NCBI RefSeq assembly: GCF_000226115.1
Contig: NC_016458.1
Coordinates: 4,436,001 to 4,500,000 of the forward strand
Length of the DNA: 64,000 bases
Origin: Thermothielavioides terrestris NRRL 8126
Lineage: Eukaryota > Ascomycota > Sordariomycetes > Sordariales > Chaetomiaceae
Direction of reading: 5' to 3'
The translations under genes and the position numbers were made by a program. Positions 12,573-22,643 of the stretch are shown here, in pieces; within the stretch, counting starts at the first letter, position 1, and the number at the start of each line of letters is the position of its first letter. The notes beneath the pieces are model-generated. The model did not search any database, was not told where the DNA came from, and saw only the letters and a program-made list of their open reading frames with translations.

Positions 12573-12592
12573 CCCCCAAGGTCTAGGGGGTG

Positions 12593-12661
12593 TGTCGCGC
12601 ACAGTATATAGGGTGCCCCTAGCCTTTGCAGGGCAAGGATGTCCTTTTGCCCGTTGTGACA
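12593..12661 (+). repeat. Right 69-bp terminal direct repeat of the mini-LTR element
   Basis: Identical in all 69 positions to the left copy. This implies recent insertion or homogenisation. Confidence 0.78.
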
Positions 12662-13181
12662 TTATCCTAATATCTTATCTAAAGTCTAAGTATATAAAAT
12701 CTTATTCGAATTCCCTAATTACACTTTAAGTCTTAATAGTGTTATTCTAATATCTTATTCAAAGTCCAAGTATATAAAATCTTATTCGAACTCCCCGATT
12801 ATATTCTAAGTTTTAATAGTATTATCCTAACATCTTATTCAAAGTCTAAGTATATAAACTCTTATCCAAACTCCCTAATTATACTCTAAGTCTCAATAGT
12901 GTTATCCTAATATCTTATTCAAAGTCTAAGTATATAAGCTCTTACCTAAACTCTCTAATTATACTCCAAATTTTAAAACTCTTATCCTAACCTATAATAC
13001 AAAGTCTATATATATCGAATCTTATCCCGTCTATAGAATAAGGATTCAATTATACTTAAATCTATTCTATTTTACTTAAATAATTTTCCTATCCTTTAAA
13101 ACTAACCTAAGGCAGATAAGAGTTAATAAAGATATTATATAAATACCTTAAAAATTTAGACGATGTGAGCCTAGGCGATCA

Positions 13182-13440
13182 AATAAGCTTAGACCTGATC
13201 GACCTAACTAGCGCCTCCCTAGGCTACAACGGCGTCGTCCTAGGCTATATAACTAAGTCGACGCTAAAGAAAGCTAGTATTATCTACCGTAGCTACGAAC
13301 CTTGACCTTTGAATAGGCTTAGGCCCAATCGACCTAGCTAGGCCCTCCCTAGACTATAGGGGCATCGTTTTAGCCTATATAACCAAGTCTACGTCGAAGA
13401 AAGCTAGCACCAAGGCTACCCTAGCTAACCTACGATATAT
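13182..13440. repeat. Two-copy 130-bp tandem repeat inside the transposon
   Basis: 13182-13311 and 13312-13440 align with shared blocks such as ATCGACCTA, CTCCCTAG and GAAGAAAGCTAGCA (or its mutated form). It lies just upstream of the transposase relic. Confidence 0.65.
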
Positions 13441-13532
13441 AGAGCATCTCAAAGTTACCTTAGCAATTTTTCCAAATATAAGTCCAATCTTGTACAAATA
13501 CTTCTAATTTTATATAAATTCTTTTTATATAT

Positions 13533-15400
13533 GAACCTTCAAGATGCCCTAAGCAACTATTGATTTTGAGCTATTTAAGGACTTTATTACAAAGCTCTAT
13601 TAGGCTAAAGTCCTAGTTAAATCTATCTACAAAGAATTGTATAAGGAATATAGGGTAAAGGTTGCTCGTAGTCTCCTTTACTAGTAGCTTAAGAAATGGT
13701 AGGTACCCTCAAAGTAGCCCTAGACCAAGGATTCCAATAAGCTATATATCGCACTATCTAAGAAGTTTTAGGCTTATACCCTAAGCAACAAAGAATTATA
13801 TTCCTACTTTATAGAATATAGCTTCTAAGTCTCTTAGTAAAGTGTTAAGTTATTACGGTAGGTACTTGGCATTACGAAAAATCTAAAGGAGTACAAGCTA
13901 GCTAAGCGCCAATAGGAACTTCTTACTTTCCTCGAATTATTACCCTCTTCTACAATTCTCTTCCCTTAGCTTAGATACTAGGCCGCCTAGAAGTATATTA
14001 TACAAATCGCCAATATCCACCTTTCGTAGCACAGTGTCTATAAGCTTCTTAAACGTAAGTTTAACGTATCTGTCTAGGCAAAGCAGAACCTTCTAACTAA
14101 CTATAGAGGAGGCTTTACCCTTCCTAGGCCGAACTACACTTGGTCGATCGACGTTTACTACAAGCTCTAATAGTTCAGTTTTAAAGTCTACGCTAGGATT
14201 GATATATATTTACGCTTTATTATATAGGCCTATATAGGCATCTTAGCTCTGACCTAAAGGTCGATCTTTACATAGTACCTTGCTATTATCTTGGAAAGCG
14301 GGGTAATACTAATACTTATATACTTAGATTATAGCAAGGAGACACTTATAATGGCTAGAGCGTATTATTGGCTTTCCACTAGTATAGAGTAGGCGTAGCA
14401 TCTATAACTATATAGGAATTAGGATAGATAGATTAAATGGTATATACTAGGATAGGGATTATAACAATCTAGTATAGTTGATTTTACAACAATCGATCCC
14501 AACTTACCTCTATTTGGCCTAGAGCGCCCCCTTAAGTTTAAGGACTATTAGAACTTTAGTAAGAGTACTAAGAACCAACGTATTAAGTCTTAATAGGCTT
14601 AGCTTTGTAGGGGCTATATAGGCTTTTAGATAGTAAGTCGTAAGTCAAAGGGTCTAATTATATATGATTGAATGCTAATATATAGTAGAAGTTTTTTATA
14701 AAGTTGTAGTGTAAATTTGCCTAGTAGCTAGACTAAGTTTTATATCGAATTGCCCTCTTCTTTATATATATGCTATAGATTCAATAGGAAATTGGGTCCT
14801 TTATAAAGGAGTAGAACAATTATATAATCTAGCGTCAACGATATATAGGAATTCTGTCGAAGATATACTTTTCTTCTATAGAGCCTACTACAATGAAATA
14901 TAGCATTGCTATTCCCTAAGACCGCCTCTAGATACTCTAAAAGCTTATAGAGCTAGATAGGGTTGCATTTAATAATTTCCTCCCTCCTAAGGTCTTTAAC
15001 CTATATAAGGAAATTATACTACGCTACTAGGGTTTAGATAATTTCAACCCTAAGATACCCCTTTTTAGCAAATATATTTTTCTTTAGGATAAGCTTATAC
15101 TTTATAATGAGTATAGACGCTAACCTACTTTTATCCTTCTTTTTTAGCTAATAGGAGGTTAGACTACCTTTTTTAAGAAGATATATATAGAGGGTATTGA
15201 CATCGAGGCTAAATTAGCCTCTTTCGAAGAGACTTAGACTAAGCATTTAGATTAGAGCTAAGACTTAGGGGACAAAGTAAATATATAGGAAGCGTTCTTC
15301 AATAGAGTAATTCTAGGTCAAGATAATAGAAATAAAGATTCTACTAATAAGAGTAAAGCCTAGTAGAGCTAACTAAAATATAGAACAAGAATATAGCTTA
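13533..15400 (+). pseudogene. RIP-mutated DDE integrase-type transposase relic
   Basis: Reading from the ATG near 13533 gives a recognisable but stop-riddled protein. The first part resembles a short helical/HTH segment (IDFELFKDFITKLY, SIYKELYKEY). The core shows WSIDVYYKL (first Asp codon 14150-14152), ARIDIYLRFII (Asp at 14201) and YLDYSKET (Asp codon 14327-14329). From memory, fungal integrase-core proteins carry NQRIESWWSQL here. The window reads N-Q-R-I-K-S-stop-stop-A-stop-L at about 14573-14605, exactly the G-to-A and C-to-T changes RIP makes. The catalytic Glu is therefore probably mutated to Lys. The DDE family assignment is fairly confident; the exact gene ends are not. Confidence 0.65.
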
Positions 15401-15429
15401 ATCCCAACTTATTTCTTTACTACTACCTT

Positions 15430-17700
15430 TGAATGTATTGTAAACGGTGAACTAAGATATGCCTAACACGAGCTTCGCCTTTGCTCCTTAGCTCTACCTT
15501 TAATCGCCTACTTAGAGGTTTTATTTATACCTTCCTCTTCGGTTTCTATATACTCCTCTAGCTCTGGCGTTGCCGCTATAGTGTCTAGATCGGACTTATC
15601 GCTAAAGAGCTTACTAATTAGTAGTTTCCTCTCCTATTATAAAGCTTCCTACGCTAGAACGACCTTTTACTTAATTACTAGGAAGTCAATAGGCTTAGAC
15701 TTGATCTTCTTTAACCCTAGCTTAAATATTATTTAAGAAGAAGCCTAACGTTTATAGCTTTAGCTATAATCTTAAGAGAGTACGTTTATATATCTTTTAG
15801 TATCTTGATCACTAGCGTTTTCCTTCTTTTCTAAGCTTGAATTTAGGGCGATTATAAGGACTTTATACTTTTTAATATAGGTTTCTTCTCGAAGTAAGAG
15901 AAAGTAGAATAGCTCCCTTAGTTTAAAGACCTTCTTATTATAGATAGCTCAATATAGGATATCAAAGGTAAGTGGCTAAGAAGGGGGCAATGTCGCAAGG
16001 TCTATAACCTAGAGCTTTGCTTTACTAGTCTACTTAAAGGATACTACAATTTTAAAGTTGGCTATATCGAATTGACCCTCTTAATTAAAGAGGTTAAAGA
16101 TATATTAGATAAGCGTAGTATAGTTGGCAAAGCGTTGGTAAAGGCTAGTTGAGAATAGGTTAATCGACTTAATAATACTAGGCTCGAGGTATATATAAGT
16201 TGTATATTTCCCCCTTATTAGTATATATGTTATATAAGCCTAAAGCTCTATAGTGACAAAGAGGGTAGCTTAAAATGCTAGCTTAGAGCGATTCTTAGCG
16301 GTAGCAAAGGAGCGTTGTTTTACTATCTCTATTTATACGCTAATAAATCTAACTAGGCTAGTACTACCTCTATTCTATAGTTACTTTGCTTTCTTTATAG
16401 GTTCTGGTACTACTCTAATATTAGGGAACTCCTACTTTAGAAGCGGGAATCGTTGGTAGTAAGTAGGTTAGGACAAAGCAAATAGAAACTCGTTATTAGA
16501 ATCTAGGGTATAAGCAAACGCTTTCTTATAGTCTATATAGAACTGAATATTATTATTATAAGACAAAGTTAGATGCACTTTGCTAATACGTTTATAAAAG
16601 AAAGCTATTAAAGCTTAGGAGGGTAAGTGTAATTATATATAATTGAATGTCTTTATATAAAAATAGAAGAAGCTACACAAAGCCTAAGGCAAATATAAGA
16701 GAAAAAGCTAAGATTTATAGCATTTTGTCTAATAACTAAAAATTTACTTAGCCTATCTATTTCGTCTTAAGATTATATATAGATCTATTTAATAATTAGA
16801 TTTAGACTTTTATTTAAAGATAAAATAAGGATTCTCGTCTAAAGGTAGTATTTCACTAGTAGTATCTACTTAGTATTAACACTAGTAATTACATTAGCTA
16901 TATAGTAGAGAATCGCTAAGATAAAAGTAGGTTAGAATTTCACTATTACCTTAGAATATAACGTTGACTTTTTTATTCCCTTTAGTATAGAATGTTATAA
17001 AAAACTAATTGTCTATATAACCCTATCCCTTAAGACACTAAGACCTAGCGTCGACCCTTTTTCTTTAGCTTACCCTACTTATCCTCCTTCTCCTCCTACG
17101 ACTCTAGCTCCTTCTTAATTATACTAATCTAGTCCTTAAGCTCCTTCGTAGATATATATTAATAGGACTCTTTACTAATCCCTAGGAACTTATTGTACTT
17201 GGCCTAAGCTAACTTTTCTTTCTCTTTATTACAATAGGCTAAACCTATTAGAAACTTTTAGAATCAAAGTTTTTTTGGAGCAATATACCTTGACAGTATA
17301 TATAAGCAGTTGTATTTCTAGAGTAGTAACAGTTAATATATAACCCTTCTAGGTAACCAATGCTTAGCTAGATATATATAATTCCTAGCCCTATATTATT
17401 AGGTAAAGTACAATTCTTATAGATATTAAGCTCCTTAGTATACTTAAGAAACAAATAGTATATAATAGCTATATATTGCATTTAGTTAGTAAGTTTCTAA
17501 AGGGCGTTTATCTTTACTCTATTCTTCTAGATTTACTTAAAGATCTAAAGCTAATAAAGCTTCTATAACCTTAGTTAATAAAGTAAAAACTTTTAAAACT
17601 AAAACTTAGATATCTTACCTAATTGTTCTTAATAATCGAATATACCTAGTTAAATATATAGACCTAGAGCTTATTAATGACCTAAGCAGTCTATATAACG
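15430..17700 (-). pseudogene. Degenerate minus-strand coding relic of the transposon, unidentified
   Basis: Reading the minus strand gives stretches of plausible protein interrupted by TAG/TAA at former Gln and Trp codons. An example is AKYNKFLGISKESY at about 17205-17165, followed by a Lys/Glu-rich coiled-coil-like run. I cannot name the family and the limits are approximate. It may be a second gene of the element or separate cargo. Confidence 0.35.
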
Positions 17701-17866
17701 TTGTCCTAGTAGTCCTTAAGCGCCTTAGATAGCTTAGGCAACGGTTAGTCTTTCTAAGTAAAGTTGAAAAGCGGCAAAGGCGCTATAGTGTCTACTCCCT
17801 AGGGTCAGCTTAATCTTTTAAGAAACTTAAGTAACTATAAAAGAAACCTACTAAAGTAGGATTTAA

Positions 17867-18116
17867 GGAATAAAGCTAATTAGAATTAGTAGTATAACCA
17901 ATAACTTAATTCAATTAAATGCAATTGAATATCGGGATATAGTTTAGGAAATAGAATAGGGAATAGGAGCGAGCTATAGCTAAAAATTCTTTATTATATA
18001 GACCAAGGAGCAATTTTCAAAAACGGGTTATAGCGGGGCTAGCTTGTTTATTTAGGTGGCAGTCAGTTGTAAACGAGTGTCACGTTAATGGACAGTGATG
18101 CGTTTAGAGCGCTGTA
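17867..18116 (-). repeat. Right terminal inverted repeat
   Basis: The reverse complement starts TACAGCGCTCTAAACGCATC. It aligns with the left TIR over about 250 bp. Shared blocks include CATCACTGTCCATTAAC, CAACTGACTGCCA and TTCCTAAACTATATCCC. Confidence 0.85.
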
Positions 18117-18122
18117 ATATGC
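18117..18122. repeat. Right target-site duplication ATATGC
   Basis: Identical to the six bases outside the left TIR. It marks the insertion site. Confidence 0.85.
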
Positions 18123-18681
18123 CCCACATCGCAACGTGATGTAACAAACTCAGTTATCACATGTTGTATCTGTATTCTGTATGGAATGCTCTTTCAGGAT
18201 GTCCTTAAGCTTTGGAAAGAGAACTATAACAAGCAACGCAACTTTAGCACAATGGTTCACATGGCTGTGCAGGGTTTCGGTCTACGTCGCATTTTGTTAA
18301 CCTCCCTAACTCTGGGTACATATGACAATGAGAAAAGCCGGAAAAGCCACGAGCGGAAATGAGAAAACCAGCCTTCCTTGCTTGCCCCCAAAGCGCTCGC
18401 ACCATCCCACTTGATTAATGTGCAAGCGCCCAAACCCCGAGAAGGACTTTTTTTTTGGTGGACAGCGTCACCTAGACCCCCTACAAAGAAAAAGGGAGGG
18501 AAGAAAAAAAAGGACACCCGCTGCAGCTGAGCAGCTGAGCAGCTCCGTCTCTTTCTACCAGAAAACCGCGACACAATGCCCCTCCTCAGTATACTGCAAG
18601 AGAGATGCAGATGCCGATGTGCGGTAGCGTGCGAGGTATGCCGAGAGAAAGAGTGTATGACGTCTGCGATGAAAAGGCGCT
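18123..18681. other. 3' flank of eIF4A next to the transposon
   Basis: Normal base composition resumes right after the TSD. The segment should carry the eIF4A 3' UTR. I see no gene in it. There is a repeated GCAGCTGA motif at about 18522-18542. Confidence 0.55.
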
Positions 18682-20234
18682 TTAAATCAGGTCGGCCACA
18701 TTCATGGGCATCTCCTCAATCTGGGTGCTGTAGAACTGCTCAATCTCACGCATCATGCGAACATCCTCGGCAGTAACGAAGTTGATCGCAACACCCTTCC
18801 GACCGAACCGACCGCCGCGGCCGATGCGGTGGATGTAGTTCTCGCGGTTCGCGGGCAGGTCGTAGTTGATAACCAGGGAGACCTGCTGGACATCGATACC
18901 ACGAGCCAGAAGGTCCGTGGCAATCAGAACACGGGAGGAGCCGGATCGGAACTCCTTCATGATCAGGTCACGCTGAGCCTGGTCCATATCGCCGTGCATG
19001 GCCGAGACGGTGAAGTCGCGGGCAGTGAGCTTGTCGGTGAGCCAGTCGACCTTGCGCCGGGTGTTGCAGAAGATGACGGCCTGCGTGATGGTGACGGTCT
19101 CGTAAAGATCCGACAGGGTGTCAAGCTTCCACTCCTCCTTCTCGACAGCAATGTAGAACTGCTTGATACCCTCGAGGGTAAGCTCGTCCTTCTTGACCAG
19201 GATACGGACGGGGTCGCGCATAAACTTGGTCGTAACCTCGAGCACGTCCTGGGGCATGGTGGCAGAGAGCAGAACGACCTGGGTGGATTGCGGCAGAAGC
19301 TGGAAGATGTCGTAAATCTGCTCAGTGAAACCGCGCTATTTCTGCTGTCAGCGCCTGAAGGAACCCCCCAATCTACCACTAGGATCACACTCACCGACAA
19401 CATCTCATCAGCCTCGTCCAAGACGAACATTTTCATGGCGTCCGTCCTGAGGAAACGACGCTGGATCATGTCCTGAACACGGCCAGGAGTGCCGACAACA
19501 ACCTGAGGGCCTTCCTGCAGGGCCTTCACGTCTTCACGGACGCTGGTGCCACCAATGCAGGCATGGCACTCGACGTTCATGTAGTCGCCAATGGCGACAA
19601 CGACCTTCTGGATCTGCTGGGCCAGCTCACGGGTGGGAGCGAGGATGAGAGCCTGGCACTGCTTCAGGTTCGGGTCGATCTTCTGCAGGACCGAGATGGA
19701 GAACGTGGCGGTCTTGCCAGTGCCGGACTGCGCCTGGGCGATAACATCATGGCCTGTTCTGGAGCGTGAGTCCCCGATTGTCCAGTGAGCAGAGAAGAAT
19801 GATCAATGTCGGCTTACCCTTGATGACGGGCATAATCGCGCGCTGCTGGATCGCAGAGGGGCGCTCAAAGCCGTAGGCGTAAATGCCTGAAATGTCATTA
19901 GCACATGCCTCCAGATCGCTATCATGCCTTGTTCGTCGGAGCGCTCTTACCGCGAAGCAGCTCGGGCTTCAGGTTCATCTCATCGAAAGAGTCGACCGTC
20001 TCATCGTAGTTAGACTCGATCTGTCCTGTTAGAGAGCAATGTTAGCGTCAGCGCCGTGGTGTGTGCTGTGCGCAACTGTCGAAAGAAACCAGGAAGGGTC
20101 GCCAGCAGTCCGGTCCGCGCACTGCGAAGACCGCAGGGGCGGTCGGCGCAATGCGATTCCCGCCCAAAGAGCATATACGGTACAAATGTATACATACCCT
20201 CGGGGACATCCTCGAGTCCCTTATCGGTAGCCAT
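18682..20234 (-). CDS. Translation initiation factor eIF4A (DEAD-box RNA helicase)
   Basis: Five exons, 20234-20198, 20025-19951, 19886-19818, 19753-19395 and 19335-18682, give 397 aa, the usual eIF4A length. The helicase motifs are in order: Q motif region ([14 protein letters not shown]), motif I AQSGTGKT, Ia PTRELAQQ, Ib TPGR, motif II DEAD, motif III SAT, motif [11 protein letters not shown] and motif [15 protein letters not shown]. The protein unwinds 5' UTR structure in mRNAs as the helicase of the eIF4F complex in the cytoplasm. [20 protein letters not shown] is typical of eIF4A itself, as opposed to eIF4AIII/Fal1. Introns cluster in the first half of the gene, common for highly expressed fungal genes. 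Confidence 0.96.
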
Positions 20235-20881
20235 GATTGCGGTTGAGTTTCGCAAGAATTTCTAGATCCAAGCCCTGCTTAGATCTAGAAACCGTCGGAA
20301 GTGGTGGGGTTGCGAGCGCAAAAAAATCCGCAGACGACGCGGCGCGAGCGCGGCGGAGAATCTCGGGCGAAAATGGATTACTGAGAAGAATATGTAGATT
20401 CAAGGTTCCCAGTATTCAAACTGAGAACAACTGAATCTAGGAAAGGTCGAGTTGTTCAAGATCGTTGTTCCTTTTTGGTGGTGAGATGGTGGAGGGGAAA
20501 GGACCTTGGGCAGAACCGACAGTTAAAAATTGTTTTGGGCGGAGCACTCAAATTTGTAGCCGCCTCAGGCCGCAACCCCGCCTACCGTCTTTGAGCAAGT
20601 TACTTCCCACTATGACGTGGTGGGGCAGGCGCAGCGGGCCTTCAAGCGTGGCGCGCGGGGGGGCAAATTCTGCTGCTGCATTCCACATGCTAACAGTGCA
20701 CTGCAGATGAGCCGAACTCCCGTCCTTTTCGCCGCCACTCTCGAGTACCCGACAGTCATCACGGTCACAAAGTTGTGCGGGTCTCGAGGGGTGGAACACC
20801 CAACTTCCTGCCGGCAACAGACCTGTCGTCGTCGGCCACTCAGACTTGCAAAGTACTGCGTAGGCTCCAGCTAGGCCCGCC
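20235..20881. promoter_or_regulatory. Divergent promoter region of eIF4A and the F-box/JmjC gene
   Basis: The two start codons face away from each other across about 650 bp, so both promoters must lie here. No specific factor site is claimed. Confidence 0.5.
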
Positions 20882-22643
20882 ATGCTGCTACCTCTGCACC
20901 ACGTCAGGAACCGTGCCGGCGAGGAGGGTGAGGATGGAACTGTGAAGGACATGGATTCCAGCGTCGGCTCATCTATCCCACCACACCCACTCGGCATCAA
21001 ACCCTTGGGAAACAAGTATTTCGCCGGCGGCAACGATGCACGCAAGTCTCTCGGCGTGCTCCAGTTGCTGCCGGACGAAGTTCTCATGCAGCTCCTTGAG
21101 TGCCTGGATGCCACAAGCCTCGGATTGTTGAGTGCCACATGCAAGTTTCTTTTCGCCTGCTGCACGGCTGACGACATCTGGAAGTCCATCTTTTTCACGT
21201 GAGTCACCCTCTAAGACCGTCGAATGGATGTTCCGCTCGCGCGCGATTCTTCGTACGCACCCGGCATCCCTGGGTACCTAGTTGCGGTGTGGTGCTTGTA
21301 CATTTCAGAAAGTGTACGAGACGCACACGAGGACCCCCGCTCCCCTCCCCAGGTCGCTGCCACAGCGAATGTGAAGAAGGACAGATGAGTGATGAGTTCA
21401 GCCAAGCGGCTCCGTTTTCATGGTCCTCTGTGGCCCTCGTGATAATCGCAAGAGTTGACCATGTTCCAGGACAGAATGTGGCCGTGCGTCCTCCTTCGAG
21501 TGGCGGGGTTCCTGGAGAGCAACGGTTCTCGGGCTCTCTCCTGAACGCAAGATTCGGGTGGACTGTAGCAATGTCTTCTCGGATGTGCTGCATCGGCCGT
21601 TCGTCTGCAGTCACATCTCGCCCCGCCAGTATGCCCAGAACATCCCAGCGGCCAACAAGATTGCTCGCTTCCCCAATCTCTCGTATGAGGAGTTTGCGGA
21701 CCATTGGAGCAAGAAGCCGTTCATCCTCACCGAGTGCATCCAGTCTTGGCCAGTCACCAAGTCCTGGAACCTGGAGAGTCTTCTTTCGCAGTATGCAGAG
21801 GTGGTCTTCCGAGCAGAGGCAGTGGACTGGTCATTTGCAACCTACTATCAGTACCTGCGCAACAACCGGGACGAGAGCCCCCTCTACCTGTTCGACCGGA
21901 AGTTTGTCGAGAAAATGTCGCTGAAAGTCGGCAAAGGAGAGGGAGCTGCATATTGGAATCCTGACTGCTTCGGGCCGGACTTGTTTGAGCTCCTTGGGGC
22001 GGAGCGTCCGGCACACCGGTGGCTCATCATCGGCCCCGAGCGCAGCGGATCTACCTTCCACAAGGACCCCAACGCGACGAGCGCCTGGAACGCCGTGATC
22101 CAAGGCGCTAAGTACTGGATCATGTTCCCGCCGTCGGCGTCGGTACCGGGGGTGTTCGTGTCTCGGGACAGCAGCGAGGTCACAAGCCCGCTCAGCATTG
22201 CTGAGTGGCTTCTGGCGTTCCACGCAGAGGCCCGCAAGTTGCCAGAGTGCAGAGAAGGTGTCTGCAGGGCGGGCGAAATCCTCCACGTCCCCAGCGGCTG
22301 GTGGCATCTCGTGGTCAACCTGGAGGACGGGATTGCGCTAACACAAAACTTTGTGCCCGAGTCCCACCTTGGCGGCGTTCTGTCGTTCCTGAGGGACAAG
22401 GCTGACCAGGTGTCTGGGTTTGACAAGTCCGTTCGGGATCCGTACGGTCTCTTCGTCAACCGCCTGAGAGAAGCGTGCCCTGGTGTGCTTGAGCAGGGTT
22501 TGAGGCAGCTGGCAGAGAAAAAGAGGCGGTGGGACGCTGTGGTGGGCGAGGAAGACAGCTCCGAGGCTCGGCCGCAAAGGAAGAGCGCTGGCTTTAGCTT
22601 TGGGTTTGGGTTTGGTGACGAAGACGAGGAAGAGATACCCTGA
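20882..22643 (+). CDS. F-box plus JmjC-domain protein (JMJD6-like oxygenase)
   Basis: Two exons, 20882-21198 and 21470-22643, give 496 aa; the intron is 271 nt. An F-box (LQLLPDEVLMQLLECLD...LLSATCKFLFACC) lies at about residues 58-100. The JmjC cupin follows: STFHKDPNATSAWN supplies the HxD iron ligands His303 and Asp305. GAKYWIMFPP and VPSGWWHLVVNLEDGIALTQNFV supply the third His (about 385). The arrangement is that of the phosphatidylserine-receptor/JMJD6 group of Fe(II)/2-oxoglutarate oxygenases, which hydroxylate lysines or demethylate arginines; the substrate here is unknown. An F-box in front suggests targeting through SCF. The tail is acidic (GDEDEEEIP) after a Gly/Phe repeat. A second in-frame ATG at 20951 is a possible alternative start. 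Confidence 0.88.

Larger units (their letters stand above)
12253..12661 (+). mobile_element. TRIM-like miniature LTR element, un-RIPed, 409 bp
   Basis: Two identical 69-bp direct repeats (12253-12321 and 12593-12661), each beginning TG and ending CA, flank a 271-bp interior. The insertion is bracketed by the 5-bp duplication TTATC (12248-12252 and 12662-12666). No protein is encoded, as in terminal-repeat retrotransposons in miniature. A purine-rich stretch (AGGGGGTG) precedes the right repeat. No obvious primer-binding site starting TGG follows the left repeat. The element has normal CA/TG content while its host is RIP-scarred, so it either inserted after RIP or escaped it by its small size. 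A mobilising partner is not in this window. Confidence 0.75.
12085..13010. repeat. About 80-bp minisatellite inside the transposon, split by the mini-LTR element
   Basis: Six to seven diverged copies of an A/T-rich unit of about 80 bp. Each contains blocks such as AAAGTCTAAGTATATAAA and CTAATATCTTAT. Two copies lie before 12252. The rest run from 12662 to about 13010. Differences between copies are mostly C/T and A/G transitions, consistent with RIP. Confidence 0.8.
10822..18116. mobile_element. RIP-degenerated 7.3-kb DNA transposon with TIRs and 6-bp TSD (IS3EU-like)
   Basis: The two ends are inverted copies of each other: 10822-11081 matches the reverse complement of 17867-18116 at roughly 80%. 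Both start TACAGCGCTC. The element is flanked by perfect ATATGC duplications at 10816-10821 and 18117-18122. The interior is A/T-rich and nearly free of CA and TG dinucleotides, the mark of RIP. For example, 11221-11280 has no CA, no TG and about 13 TA. A DDE integrase-like relic lies on the plus strand (about 13533-15400). An unidentified relic lies on the minus strand (about 15430-17700). From my recollection, a 6-bp TSD, TAY termini and an rve-like integrase fit the IS3EU superfamily; treat this class name as provisional. No intact reading frame remains. Confidence 0.85.

Noticed and set aside
12541..12729. Short open frame across the right end of the mini-LTR element
   Set aside because: It runs from the element into RIPed minisatellite and encodes nothing recognisable.
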